This document shows positions 1-8,448 of a stretch of DNA of 64,000 bases, one piece after another. Position 1 is the first letter of the stretch, and every line of letters begins with the position of its first letter. The position numbers were made by a program, and so were the translations under genes. The notes beneath the pieces were generated by a model. The model did not search any database and was not told where the DNA came from. It saw only the letters and a list, made by a program, of their open reading frames with translations. The stretch covers positions 3,235,198 to 3,299,197 of the forward strand of contig NZ_LR733413.1 of assembly GCF_902506345.1 (NCBI RefSeq). Direction: 5' to 3'. Source of the DNA: Flavobacterium sp. 9R (GTDB lineage Bacteria; Bacteroidota; Bacteroidia; Flavobacteriales; Flavobacteriaceae).

Positions 1-144
1 GTTTTTTTAGAAGGGATTCAATATCCTTCTGCCAAAGAAATGAGTGCTTTGAGTTTTGAGAAATATCAAATAAGCGACACCGTAGATGTCGCTTATTTTG
101 AACCTTTTTACTTGAAAGATTTTATGATTACTACCAAAAAGTAG
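1..144 (+). CDS. tsaB: 3' end of probable tRNA threonylcarbamoyladenosine biosynthesis protein TsaB (partial)
   Basis: The window opens inside a plus-strand reading frame that ends at TAG 142-144. The 47 visible codons include the segment DVAYFEPFYLKDFM near the end. From memory this matches the C-terminus of flavobacterial TsaB, the inactive paralogue of TsaD needed for the t6A modification of tRNAs reading ANN codons. The gene is cut by the window edge, so the conserved N-terminal part cannot be checked. Its stop lies only 2 bp from the stop of the convergent MscS gene. The call rests on a short tail and is therefore moderate. Confidence 0.6.
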   Translation, partial: VFLEGIQYPSAKEMSALSFEKYQISDTVDVAYFEPFYLKDFMITTKK

Positions 145-146
145 TA

Positions 147-971
147 TTAGTTTTGAGTTGAAGATTCTCTAACATAAGGTTGGATTGTAATACCAGCAGC
201 ATCAAAAGCCAATTTGCAATTTTCTAATGTTTCCGAGAATACTGCGCCAAAATCCTCATTTTTAGCCCACGGACGCACCGCTAGCTGAATGGCATTATCG
301 GTTAAGTTTTTCACGCCCACTTCTGGTGCTGGGTTAGACAATACTTTTGGATTACTTCGCATAACTTCTGCAATAATCTCCTTAGCTTTTTTGATATCCG
401 TTTCATACGAAATAGCGATGGTCAAGTCGGCTCTGCGTTGCCCTTGTGTCGAATAATTGATAATAGTTCCGTTGGATAAAATTCCATTGGGAATAAAAAT
501 GGTTTGATTGTTTGCAGTAACCAGTTTGGTTACAAAAATTTGTATTTCTAAGACCGTGGCAATTTGACCTTGAGCTTCGATAGTATCTCCAACTTTGAAG
601 GGTTTAAAAAGAATAATCAGCATTCCTCCTGCAAAATTAGAAAGAGAGCCTTGAAGTGATAAACCAACGGCCAATCCCATAGCTCCTAAGATGGCAACAA
701 AAGAAGAGGTTTCTACGCCAAGCTTCGATATAAAAGCAATAAACAAAAGGATTCGCAATGCCCAAATCAGAATATCGGCTAAAAATTTTGTGAGTGTAGG
801 ATCTAATTCTCTTTTGATCATTATTTTTTTGATCAACCGAGTGATTAATCGGATAGCGTAAATACCGACAATTAGAATTACAAATGCCGATATGATTTTT
901 GGAGAATAATCAAGAACTGCATTCCAAAGTAGCGATGCGTAATTGGTTAATTGGTTTGGGTTTACTTCCAT
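147..971 (-). CDS. MscS-family small-conductance mechanosensitive channel
   Basis: This 274-aa inner-membrane protein has the size and layout of a minimal MscS channel, which opens under membrane tension to release solutes on hypo-osmotic shock. Hydrophobic helices lie at about residues 22-45 and 64-84. The pore helix at about 88-118 is rich in Gly and Ala (GAMGLAVGLSLQGSLSNFAGG region). The MscS beta domain follows, with KPFKVGDTIEAQG and an IPNG motif. No extra N-terminal sensor domain is present. It stands alone on its strand, converges on tsaB and lies downstream of the terminator at about 990-1014. The family call is secure; the ion preference is not visible. Confidence 0.93.
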   Translation of the reverse strand: MEVNPNQLTNYASLLWNAVLDYSPKIISAFVILIVGIYAIRLITRLIKKIMIKRELDPTLTKFLADILIWALRILLFIAFISKLGVETSSFVAILGAMGLAVGLSLQGSLSNFAGGMLIILFKPFKVGDTIEAQGQIATVLEIQIFVTKLVTANNQTIFIPNGILSNGTIINYSTQGQRRADLTIAISYETDIKKAKEIIAEVMRSNPKVLSNPAPEVGVKNLTDNAIQLAVRPWAKNEDFGAVFSETLENCKLAFDAAGITIQPYVRESSTQN

Positions 972-987
972 AATACCTGTTTTTAAT

Positions 988-1014
988 TAAAAAAACCTTC
1001 TCAATGAGAAGGTT
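988..1014 (-). terminator. Rho-independent terminator after the 147-aa helical protein gene
   Basis: The inverted repeat AACCTTCTCA / TGAGAAGGTT has a near-zero loop. On the minus strand it is followed by a run of T. It lies about 30 bp past the stop of the gene at 1046-1489 and just before the MscS start at 971. Confidence 0.75.
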
Positions 1015-1045
1015 TGGTGATATGCAAAAGTACAATTTTCAGAAA

Positions 1046-1489
1046 TTATTTTGTAGCATCATCTACGTCTTTTTTAATTTCCTCTGCTTTTTCGGTTACA
1101 TCTTCTGCGGCTTTCTCTGTTGCTGCTGAAGTTTTTTCTTTTACTTGATCCACCAAGTCTCCTATCGCTGTTTCAGCTTTGTCTGCATATTCACTGATGG
1201 TTTCTTTGGCTTGATTGGCATATTCTTCTGCTTTTTCTATAACTGGAGCAGCGGCCGTGCTGACTTTATCGATAGTTTCGTCAGCTAATTTTTCTGCTTT
1301 TTCAAGGTATGGTGCAGTGGTCTCTTTTACCTTTTCTAAGGATTCATCTGCAAACTTAATGGCACTATCGATATGAGGCGCTGCGGCTTCTTTTACTTCT
1401 TCAAAAGTTGATTCTGCTTCTTTTGCTAACTCTGATGCAGATTCTTTTGCTGATCCAAATAGATTTTTAAAAAATGATGTTACTCCCAT
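1046..1489 (-). CDS. Ala/Lys/Glu-rich amphipathic-helix protein (hypothetical)
   Basis: This 147-aa protein has no signal peptide and no recognisable catalytic motif. After a short N-terminus (MGVTSFFKNLFGSAKESASE) the whole chain consists of 11- and 22-residue-like amphipathic helical repeats such as DESLEKVKETTAPYLEKAEK and DETIDKVSTAAAPVIEKAEE. This composition resembles apolipoprotein-like, LEA-like or YtxH-type stress proteins. It is flanked by two clear terminators, so it is probably a single-gene transcript. Membrane-surface or stress binding is only an inference from composition. Confidence 0.75.
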   Translation of the reverse strand: MGVTSFFKNLFGSAKESASELAKEAESTFEEVKEAAAPHIDSAIKFADESLEKVKETTAPYLEKAEKLADETIDKVSTAAAPVIEKAEEYANQAKETISEYADKAETAIGDLVDQVKEKTSAATEKAAEDVTEKAEEIKKDVDDATK

Positions 1490-1597
1490 GGTATTTGATA
1501 GTTAAAATTAGTATTACAATGATAAACAATTTATTATGAAAAGTTTTCTTTTTTGGTTTTAAAATAACTGAAAATTAACTATTTAAATATTTTGGAA

Positions 1598-1624
1598 ATA
1601 AAAAAAGCGCCTCATTTGAGACGC
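1598..1624 (-). terminator. Rho-independent terminator after the Nfu gene
   Basis: On the minus strand GCGTCTCA pairs with TGAGGCGC (one G-T pair) and is followed by seven T residues. The hairpin begins about 20 bp past the stop of the gene at 1646-2539. Confidence 0.8.
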
Positions 1625-1645
1625 CTAATGTGATGTAGACTCAAA

Positions 1646-2539
1646 TTATACTGCTTCTACTTTTATATTGTCATTATTCAACATGCTTTTTAGCATATTT
1701 TCAATCCCACTTTTTAAAGTGAAAGTTGAAGAAGGACATCCATTGCAAGCTCCTTGCATCATTACTTTTACAGTATCAGTTTGGTCGTCATAAGAATCAA
1801 AAACAATATTACCGCCATCGGCTGCTACAGCAGGTTTTACATATTCTTCTAAAATGTTGATGATCTTTTGAGAAGTTTCGTCAAGGCTGTCAAAGTTTGC
1901 ATCTTTTACCTTTTCGTCTTTTAATGCAATATCCAAAAGCGATTCGTCGATAACCGTTCCTCCATTTTCGATGAATTGCTTGATAAACGTTCTGAGCTCT
2001 AATGTGATTTCTTGCCAGTCGTTGATTTCGTATTTGGTCACCGAAACATAGTTCTCGTCAATAAAAACCTCTTTAACATATGGGAATTTGAATAATTCTT
2101 GTGCCAAAGGGGAAGAGGAGGTTTGGTCAATGTTTTTGTATTCTACAGGAGTTTTGGTAAGCATTCTACTTACTACAAATTTTAATGCTGCAGGGTTTGG
2201 AGTCGTTTCCCCGTATACCGTGATAGGTTGTTTTTTACTTTTATTTTCGTCAACGGTTAGGATTGTTCCTCCATCATTTACAAATTTTTCAATTTGTTCT
2301 GCTACGGCATCTTTTACATCGTCCCATTCTACAATGCTAAAGCGTTCTATAGCAATAAAATTTCCAGAAATATACACTGTTTTTACAAATGGCAAATAGA
2401 ATAATTGTTGTGCCAAAGGAGAGTTTTTGGTCTCATCAATGTTCTTGAATTCATAGTTTTCATTTTGTGTAATGAAATCTGGAAATTCGAATTTCAATAT
2501 TGTTGGATTTTGGGTTTCCTTTATAGTTATTTTTGTCAT
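1646..2539 (-). CDS. Nfu/NifU-type iron-sulfur cluster scaffold protein with two Nfu_N repeats
   Basis: This 297-aa cytoplasmic protein probably carries Fe-S clusters to client proteins. It contains two tandem copies of the Nfu N-terminal domain, at about residues 5-90 and 105-195. Both contain an SPLAQ(Q/E)LF segment and an NPxxLKF segment, which shows an internal duplication. The C-terminal NifU domain (about 220-297) carries the cluster-binding CxxC in GACNGCPSS. Single Nfu_N domains are the rule in many bacteria; the doubled arrangement is, from memory, common in Bacteroidota. It is transcribed alone and ends at a strong terminator. Confidence 0.9.
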   Translation of the reverse strand: MTKITIKETQNPTILKFEFPDFITQNENYEFKNIDETKNSPLAQQLFYLPFVKTVYISGNFIAIERFSIVEWDDVKDAVAEQIEKFVNDGGTILTVDENKSKKQPITVYGETTPNPAALKFVVSRMLTKTPVEYKNIDQTSSSPLAQELFKFPYVKEVFIDENYVSVTKYEINDWQEITLELRTFIKQFIENGGTVIDESLLDIALKDEKVKDANFDSLDETSQKIINILEEYVKPAVAADGGNIVFDSYDDQTDTVKVMMQGACNGCPSSTFTLKSGIENMLKSMLNNDNIKVEAV

Positions 2540-2695
2540 GGCTTATTATTTTTTGCAAAATTACTAAAGTTATTTTCTACTAATACCTATATTTGGTTTT
2601 TTATAAGATTAATTGATAAAAACAAGAATAATAAGCTTGAACTCCACTCATTTGTCTTGTTTCTGGTCTATCGATTTCATTAATAGTATTTCTAA

Positions 2696-3694
2696 ATGTA
2701 TACAAAAATTAAGTTTTTAAGTCTTGTTCTTTTTGTAATAGGCTTTGCCAATGCACAAGAAGGTATTCCTGTTTATTCTGATTATTTATCTGATAATTAT
2801 TACTTGATACACCCTTCTATGGCTGGTGCTGCTAATTGTGCTAAGGTGCGTTTAACAGCGCGTAAGCAATGGTTTGGACAAGAAGATGCACCACAATTGC
2901 AAACTTTAAGTTTTAATGGTCGTGTATCGGATAGAGCAGGGGCTGGAATTATTGTTTTTAATGATAAAAATGGCTACCACTCTCAAAAAGGATTAAAGGT
3001 TTCTTATGCTTATCATTTGTTGTTTTCTCGCGATGAAATAGATTTGAATCAATTGTCTTTCGGATTGAGTGCAGGAGTAATTCAAAGTCAGTTGGATGAA
3101 ACCGAGTTTTTGAATTCTGGAGATTTTGACCCAAATATTAATGGAACAATTGTACAAAGTGATTCCTATCTGAATTTTGATTTTGGTGCTTCGTACAATT
3201 ATTTGAATTTCTACGCTCATGGAACAATTAAAAATGTAGTTGAGACTAGACGAGAAATTTACAGCGTCTATGAAAGTGATAATTTGAGAAAATACTTGTT
3301 GAGTGCAGGTTATGTTTTTGGTAGCAAAGAGCGAGTTTTATGGGAACCATCGGTTTTATTTCAATTGACTGAAAAAACTCAAGAAAAAACAATCGATATT
3401 AACTTGAAAGCTTACAAGAATTTAGATTTTGGAAGCTTATGGGGAGGATTGTCTTATCGTAGAACTTTGGATGGCGCTGAATATGTTAAGAATAATAGTG
3501 TTGCTACACAAAAACTACAATTTTTCAGCCCTATAGTTGGTTTAAATTATAACAACTTTATGATAGCTTATACTTATTCGCAAGTAGCAGGTGCCGTTCG
3601 TTTTGACAATGGTGGTTATCATCAAATTACGCTAGGGTTGAACCTATTTTGCAAACGAGAAAAATACGAGTGTAATTGTCCTGCAATTAATTAA
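2696..3694 (+). CDS. PorP/SprF family type IX secretion system membrane protein
   Basis: This 332-aa protein has a signal peptide ending at about residue 20 (FANAQ). The N-terminal segment IPVYSDYLSDNYYLIHPSMAG is typical of PorP/SprF proteins. The rest consists of alternating beta strands expected of an outer-membrane barrel, such as KGLKVSYAYHLLFSRDEID. PorP/SprF proteins help secrete or anchor proteins that leave through the type IX system. They are often paired with a large secreted adhesin; none is adjacent here, so this is an orphan copy. It ends 19 bp before the carbonic anhydrase gene. Confidence 0.88.
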   Translation: MYTKIKFLSLVLFVIGFANAQEGIPVYSDYLSDNYYLIHPSMAGAANCAKVRLTARKQWFGQEDAPQLQTLSFNGRVSDRAGAGIIVFNDKNGYHSQKGLKVSYAYHLLFSRDEIDLNQLSFGLSAGVIQSQLDETEFLNSGDFDPNINGTIVQSDSYLNFDFGASYNYLNFYAHGTIKNVVETRREIYSVYESDNLRKYLLSAGYVFGSKERVLWEPSVLFQLTEKTQEKTIDINLKAYKNLDFGSLWGGLSYRRTLDGAEYVKNNSVATQKLQFFSPIVGLNYNNFMIAYTYSQVAGAVRFDNGGYHQITLGLNLFCKREKYECNCPAIN

Positions 3695-3713
3695 TTTTTT
3701 CAAATTTCAAGTT

Positions 3714-4238
3714 ATGTTGATTAAAGCTGTAAATGGAAAATCACCGCAAATTCCAGACGATTGTTATGTTGCTGAAAATGCAACTATAGTTGGTGAAGTT
3801 TCTTTTGGTGAATCTTGTAGTGTATGGTTTAATGCAGTAATAAGAGGAGATGTTAATTCAATTTCGATTGGAAATAAAGTCAATATTCAAGATGGAGCAG
3901 TAATACATTGTACTTACCAAAAGCATCCAACAGTAATTGGGAACAATGTCTCAATTGGTCATAATGCAATTGTTCATGGATGTACGATTCATGACAATGT
4001 TTTAATTGGGATGGGAGCTATCGTAATGGATAATTGTGTTGTCGAGAGCAATGCAATTGTAGCAGCTGGTTCTGTAATTACTCAAAATACAGTAGTACCT
4101 TCGGGGACAATTTTTGCTGGAGTTCCTGCAAAAAAAGTAAAAGATATCGATCAATCTGATTTTGCTGGCGAAATTGAACGTATCTCTAATAATTACGTGA
4201 TGTACTCAAGCTGGTTTAAAGAGGAAAAAGAATTATAG
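3714..4238 (+). CDS. Gamma-type carbonic anhydrase family protein
   Basis: This 174-aa protein consists of left-handed parallel beta-helix hexapeptide repeats, as in the gamma carbonic anhydrase, PaaY and YrdA family. Candidate zinc ligands are the histidines in AVIHCT, SIGHNAIVHG and CTIHDN. Arg and Asp in IRGDVNSI match the conserved active-site segment. Enzymatic activity varies within the family, so CO2 hydration is plausible but not proven. The stop overlaps that of the convergent LytTR gene by 6 bp. It follows the PorP/SprF gene closely and may be co-transcribed with it. Confidence 0.9.
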   Translation: MLIKAVNGKSPQIPDDCYVAENATIVGEVSFGESCSVWFNAVIRGDVNSISIGNKVNIQDGAVIHCTYQKHPTVIGNNVSIGHNAIVHGCTIHDNVLIGMGAIVMDNCVVESNAIVAAGSVITQNTVVPSGTIFAGVPAKKVKDIDQSDFAGEIERISNNYVMYSSWFKEEKEL

Positions 4239-4955
4239 ATTGATACGCTGAAAGAACTCGTTTTTATAGCCTTCACTAATTGGAATTCGCTTGTCAGTAA
4301 TCATTACTTTATTTTTCTGGATGGATTTAATATGTTTGATATTTATGATGTAAGAACGATGAGTTCTCGCAAATCCTTTTGGAGAAAGCAACCCTTCTAA
4401 TTTTATTAAACTCGTTAGTGTCAACGTGAACTTTTTATCGGTAGTGTAAATTTTTACATAATCCTTTAATCCTTCGATGTATAAAATATCATCAAAGTTT
4501 AATTTCACATTCTCATATTCAGCTCTAACAAATATAAAATCGTGCTCTACTTCTGGTTGTGATAGAGGTGCTTGGTTTATGGGTGCTTGCGCTGGGAGGA
4601 ACAATTGTTGTGCTCGAGAAACAGATTTTAAAAAACGATGAAACGGAATGGGTTTTACTAAATAATCAACTGCGCCAAGATTAAAGCCTTCTACTGCATA
4701 ATTAGAATATGCGGTTGTGAAAATAATCATTGGTTTTTTTTCTAATGCGTTGATGAATTCAATTCCATTAAAATGAGGCATTTCTATATCCAAAAAAATC
4801 AAATCAATTGGTAGTGTATTGATTTTGGCCAAAGCATCAATGGCGTTTGAAAACGTGGTTACGAGTTCTAAATAATCAATTTTCGACACAAAGTCTTGAA
4901 GTAATTCTACTCCTAGAGGTTCGTCGTCAATAATTACGCATTTAATCTTTGTCAT
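4233..4955 (-). CDS. LytTR-family response regulator
   Basis: This 240-aa protein has an N-terminal receiver domain. The acidic pocket is in CVIIDDEP, the phosphorylatable Asp is in DLIFLDIEMP, and a Lys sits in DYLVKPI. The C-terminal LytTR DNA-binding domain (about 140-240) contains FARTHRSYIINIKHI. It starts 10 bp after the LytS-type kinase gene and is the last gene of the operon 8221-4233. It is therefore the likely output of a signal sensed by the kinase or by the surface proteins encoded upstream. The target promoters cannot be identified from the window. Confidence 0.93.
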   Translation of the reverse strand: MTKIKCVIIDDEPLGVELLQDFVSKIDYLELVTTFSNAIDALAKINTLPIDLIFLDIEMPHFNGIEFINALEKKPMIIFTTAYSNYAVEGFNLGAVDYLVKPIPFHRFLKSVSRAQQLFLPAQAPINQAPLSQPEVEHDFIFVRAEYENVKLNFDDILYIEGLKDYVKIYTTDKKFTLTLTSLIKLEGLLSPKGFARTHRSYIINIKHIKSIQKNKVMITDKRIPISEGYKNEFFQRINL

Positions 4956-4965
4956 TTTTCTTCAA

Positions 4966-6045
4966 TTAATTTTGGATTTTATCCAGATGTAAACTCAAAT
5001 GAACAGTGTATTTATTTCCCGTTTCACTAATAGTGAGCTTGTGGGAATTGGGATATAAAAGTTTTAATCTACTTTCGATATTAGACAAACCTATACCTGA
5101 ATTTTTAGGGTCGATAGTGATTTTTTCTACTTTGTTTTCTACGAAAAAATCCAAATCGTTGTCCACAATCGAAATTCTTATTTTGACATAAGCAGCCCCT
5201 TTGTAATCGGTTCCGTATTTAAAAGCATTTTCAATAAATGAAATCAATAACAAGGGTTCAATAAATTTGTTTTTGGTGTCTCCGTGAACATTTATTGTGA
5301 TGTTTTCGATATTATTTAGCCTCAGTTTCTGCAAATCTATATAATTCTTGATATAGTTGATTTCATTTTCCAGAAAAACATATTTATTGTCGGTTTCATA
5401 GAGCATATAGCGCATAAGCTCCGAAAGGGTGACAATAGCATCAGGTACTAAATCGGATTTTTTATGAGCCAACGAATAAATGCTATTAAGCGAGTTGAAT
5501 AAAAAATGGGGATTGGTTTGTTTGCGTAAATAAATTAAATCTGAAGCATTTTTTTGAGCTTCGGCAATGAGTTTATTCTGTTGATTGCTATAGTACTCCG
5601 ATAATATTTTGATGATAGTGCTAATTGCAGTTAATAAAATATAGAATAAAGAGGGAAAAAATTTAAAAAAAAGAGGACGGTTTCGAGGTCTTAATCTTGG
5701 ATTTATTGGTGGTAAATTTGAAGAACCATTATTCCTAATCGGAAAATCTGTTCTGAATTCGGGCATAAAATACAAGGAGCGAATAATCATAAAAAAACCT
5801 ATAAGGGCTATGAGATATAAAAAATAGGTACCATATTTTTTTTGAAGCAATAAATGAGGGACACAATAAAAATAGTTAAAATAAAAAACGATGATACCCG
5901 AAGCCCATTGCACAAAAAAATCACTCGAAATTTTATAAGGAGCTTCATAAAATTGGACGAGTGATGCTATAATGAAAAAACACCAAATCAAGCCTTGAGC
6001 TAGAAAGCTGTTTGAGGTGTTGTTTTTTAAAATATTGAGATTCAT
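4966..6045 (-). CDS. LytS-type sensor histidine kinase
   Basis: This 359-aa membrane kinase has four predicted N-terminal transmembrane helices (about residues 15-150). The His_kinase domain follows, with the phospho-acceptor His in KQTNPHFLFNSLNSIYSL, and then a HATPase domain with FIENAFKYGTD and GIGLSN. There is no extracytoplasmic sensor domain, so input probably comes through the membrane helices or a partner. Its ATG directly abuts the TAG of the DUF4907 gene, and the LytTR regulator starts 10 bp downstream. Translational coupling and one signalling unit are likely. Confidence 0.93.
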   Translation of the reverse strand: MNLNILKNNTSNSFLAQGLIWCFFIIASLVQFYEAPYKISSDFFVQWASGIIVFYFNYFYCVPHLLLQKKYGTYFLYLIALIGFFMIIRSLYFMPEFRTDFPIRNNGSSNLPPINPRLRPRNRPLFFKFFPSLFYILLTAISTIIKILSEYYSNQQNKLIAEAQKNASDLIYLRKQTNPHFLFNSLNSIYSLAHKKSDLVPDAIVTLSELMRYMLYETDNKYVFLENEINYIKNYIDLQKLRLNNIENITINVHGDTKNKFIEPLLLISFIENAFKYGTDYKGAAYVKIRISIVDNDLDFFVENKVEKITIDPKNSGIGLSNIESRLKLLYPNSHKLTISETGNKYTVHLSLHLDKIQN

Positions 6046-6405
6046 CTAGATTTTTATAGCTAATAAAATGATATCTTTTTTAGTGATTGTTGGCGATAGA
6101 TCGTGGTTTAATTTATCGACAACCAAAGTACCTAATTTTAAGGCATCTTTTTCGGTTTCAAAACTTTTTTCTTTACTAATCACCGGTATAATGGTTTGTT
6201 TTATGATGGTTTTGTCACCAAGTGTTATGGTGTAGCCCCAGCCATTATTGACTTTTATTGTTTCGAGTTGGTACTCTTTTTTTGGGCTACAAGCATACAG
6301 AAAAAATGCGAAGACTAAGGCTGGAAGGCCATTTTTATACTTTATTTTTAAAAACTGCTGACCATTTTGCCAGCAGTTTTTAGTTAAAACATTAATTATC
6401 ATCAT
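6046..6405 (-). CDS. DUF4907-type small lipoprotein
   Basis: This protein has up to 119 aa. A hydrophobic segment ending in the lipobox FFLYACS indicates lipid attachment at a Cys near residue 39. The remainder contains NGWGYTITLGDKTIIKQ and fits DUF4907, from memory a small family seen beside Kelch lipoproteins and LytS kinases in Flavobacteriia. The only in-frame ATG codons are at the extreme 5' end, inside the 3' end of the Kelch gene. This gives an unusually long leader that spans a terminator-like hairpin (6350-6381), so the true start is uncertain. Its stop abuts the kinase start. Confidence 0.7.
   Translation of the reverse strand: MMIINVLTKNCWQNGQQFLKIKYKNGLPALVFAFFLYACSPKKEYQLETIKVNNGWGYTITLGDKTIIKQTIIPVISKEKSFETEKDALKLGTLVVDKLNHDLSPTITKKDIILLAIKI
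6350..6381 (-). terminator. Terminator- or attenuator-like hairpin between the Kelch and DUF4907 genes
   Basis: A perfect 11-bp stem, AAAAACTGCTG / CAGCAGTTTTT with a 10-nt loop, begins 11 bp after the Kelch stop codon on the minus strand. The T residues belong to the stem, so termination may be partial. It lies inside the apparent 5' coding part of the DUF4907 gene. Confidence 0.55.
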
Positions 6406-7387
6406 CGTTTTGTTCTTCTAAGGGTTTGAATTCCCAAGTGTCGTCAAAATATGAAGTTCCTGATTTTCCTAATAATACAAAACCTCTTTGATTGATTGAA
6501 AAACCAATAGCATCCGTTCTACCTGAACCTTCAAGAGAAGTTCTTTCTTTCCAAATATCAGTGCTTGGATTGTATTCCCAAATTGATTTTGCATTTTCGC
6601 CAACCGCAATGTAGCCTAATCCATTCATAGAGAAACTCGAAGCATTACTTCTGGCAATGGTATAATCATCGTGATCGTCTTCGTCATCATCAAGGTTTCT
6701 TTTTCTTGTCCAAACTTCGGTTTTGGGGTCAAAAACCCAAAAATCTGTTTGATAAACGCCACTGTTGATTCCTGTCCCTAAATAAGCTTTATCGTCAATG
6801 ATAAAAACAGTGGCATTACGTCTTTTATTTCCGCTAAAGCCATTGGCTAAGGTCCAAGTATCTGTTGTAGCATTGTATTGATAAAAGTCCTTTAAATGGT
6901 TTCCATCATATCCAGTCCCAAAATAAGCTTTTCCGCCTACTTGAAATCCTACAGCACCGTATCTAGCGGTTCCTGCAAAATCAGCTTTCTGTGACCAAGT
7001 ATTGGTTTGCGGATTGTATTCGTAAAAGTCTTTTAAGCGATTCGTTCCATCGTAACCAAGACCAACATAGCCTTTATTATTCAAATCAAATGCTGATGCA
7101 GAACTTCTACCAACGCCAGGGAAATCTGCTTTTTGTTCCCAATAATCACCTTCGGAATTGTACGCCCAAAGGTCTTTTAAGTAATCATCGCCAGTGTAGC
7201 CTGTTGTGATGAAAGCATAAGTGTCGATGACAAAAAATGTAGCACTGGATCGAGCAGGACCATCAAATGCGGATCTTTTTATCCAGTTTCCCATCAAATC
7301 ATCATCATCATCGTCGTTCGAACATCCAATAAAAAATAAACTGCAAATCACAGTTACTAAAAGAGTTTTTGTTTTAAAGCTATTCAT
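6392..7387 (-). CDS. Kelch-repeat lipoprotein
   Basis: This 331-aa protein has a lipoprotein signal (SLFFIGCSND) with Cys near residue 22, followed by an Asp-rich linker. About six Kelch-type repeats follow, each with a GYxGxD / DFYEYNPQTNTWSQKADF pattern, predicting a beta-propeller on the cell surface or in the periplasm. An acidic insert (DDDEDDHDD) lies at about residue 230. Kelch propellers bind proteins or sugars; no catalytic residue is evident. It starts 15 bp after the DUF6268 barrel gene and overlaps DUF4907 by 14 bp. It is likely the ligand-binding part of this signalling operon. Confidence 0.9.
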   Translation of the reverse strand: MNSFKTKTLLVTVICSLFFIGCSNDDDDDDLMGNWIKRSAFDGPARSSATFFVIDTYAFITTGYTGDDYLKDLWAYNSEGDYWEQKADFPGVGRSSASAFDLNNKGYVGLGYDGTNRLKDFYEYNPQTNTWSQKADFAGTARYGAVGFQVGGKAYFGTGYDGNHLKDFYQYNATTDTWTLANGFSGNKRRNATVFIIDDKAYLGTGINSGVYQTDFWVFDPKTEVWTRKRNLDDDEDDHDDYTIARSNASSFSMNGLGYIAVGENAKSIWEYNPSTDIWKERTSLEGSGRTDAIGFSINQRGFVLLGKSGTSYFDDTWEFKPLEEQNDDDN

Positions 7388-7402
7388 AGAATTAAGTATT
7401 TA

Positions 7403-8221
7403 TTAAAGTTTGTATTGTAAACCAATAGCCAGTAAATAGCCATCTTTTATGGGTAGTGAAATTGAATTATCTAACGAAGAGGTAGATTTATAGTCTTTTT
7501 GAAAGGAATAACCACACTTGAAATTGGCTTTCCATCTCTCATCGATTTGACGTTCATAGTTGAGGCTCGAATTAATTTGTGAAAAAGTAAATGTTCCAGT
7601 TCCATTGTTGGTATTGAATTGATTTCCTTCATAGGAATGGTTCCAGAAGAATATATTTCGACTATTATTTGAATAAGATATTTGGCTTTCTGGAAAACCA
7701 ATTGCCGCTTTTAGTTTCTCATTCAATTGAAGATGATAGGTAAATGAAGGAAGGATTTTTGGGGTACCTAATGCTGTACTCCTTAGTATTCCTCCACTCA
7801 AACTGTGATGAACATTGATTTTATAATCTATCAGTATTTCTCCTAATAAAAGAAAGTCATTCCAGCTTGCTTTTTCGTCATAATTAAAGGCTGTGATGAC
7901 CTTAGCTCGTAGTTGAAAATGGTCATTCACTTTTCGGCTGTATGCTAATCGATTTTCAATACTTGAATACTCACTATCGTTTTTGAACGAATAGGCATTT
8001 GATTCTTGATTAATATTCGTTTTCGTATAGCTCATATTGTTTTCAATCTCGTTGTTCTTTGACCAATTTTTTTTTAATGTAATTCCAAATGCGTTAGTTG
8101 TAACCGTTGTTTTTTTGGTTGGCTCAGTTTTTAGATTTAAGTAAGGAGTGAGCAGTGTTTGTGCTGAATTTATTTGCGTACTTACCAAAAAAAGAACCGT
8201 GACAATTTTTAAAAATCTCAT
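7403..8221 (-). CDS. DUF6268-like outer-membrane beta-barrel protein
   Basis: The chosen start gives 272 aa beginning MRFLKIVTVLFLVSTQINSAQ, a clear signal peptide. A longer frame to 8359 exists but would put 46 unlikely residues before it and run into the divergent gene's promoter region. The mature chain consists of alternating amphipathic strands (HFQLRAKVITAF, LSGGILRSTALGT) and ends in LLAIGLQYKL, as outer-membrane barrels do. It matches the DUF6268 neighbourhood pattern with Kelch, DUF4907 and LytS/LytTR. It is the first gene of the operon. A transport function is not inferable. Confidence 0.8.
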   Translation of the reverse strand: MRFLKIVTVLFLVSTQINSAQTLLTPYLNLKTEPTKKTTVTTNAFGITLKKNWSKNNEIENNMSYTKTNINQESNAYSFKNDSEYSSIENRLAYSRKVNDHFQLRAKVITAFNYDEKASWNDFLLLGEILIDYKINVHHSLSGGILRSTALGTPKILPSFTYHLQLNEKLKAAIGFPESQISYSNNSRNIFFWNHSYEGNQFNTNNGTGTFTFSQINSSLNYERQIDERWKANFKCGYSFQKDYKSTSSLDNSISLPIKDGYLLAIGLQYKL

Positions 8222-8448
8222 ATCATTATCTATTGGGGCAAATCTAGTTTCGATTTGTGGTATTAAAAAAAGAGATAGATAAGTGACTTGTTTTGCTAGA
8301 TAGAATAGTGGATTTGTACGTTGAATGAAAAATAATTTATCAAAAGCGGTTGGTAGCAAAAAACATCCTTTTTGTCGTGTTGAAAAGCTTGTTGGTATAT
8401 GTTATACTCTTGCCTGTATGGGGGTTTTTATATTTGCGAAAAAAAAAG

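Noticed and set aside
8429..8436. TATATTTG as the promoter of the DUF4270 gene
   Set aside because: Transcription would start only a few bases before the ATG, and the spacing to the nearest TTG (16 bp) is short, so the match may be chance.
8350..8448. TTG-initiated extension of the DUF4270 gene
   Set aside because: It adds a second hydrophobic segment before a normal lipoprotein signal that starts with ATG 8449.
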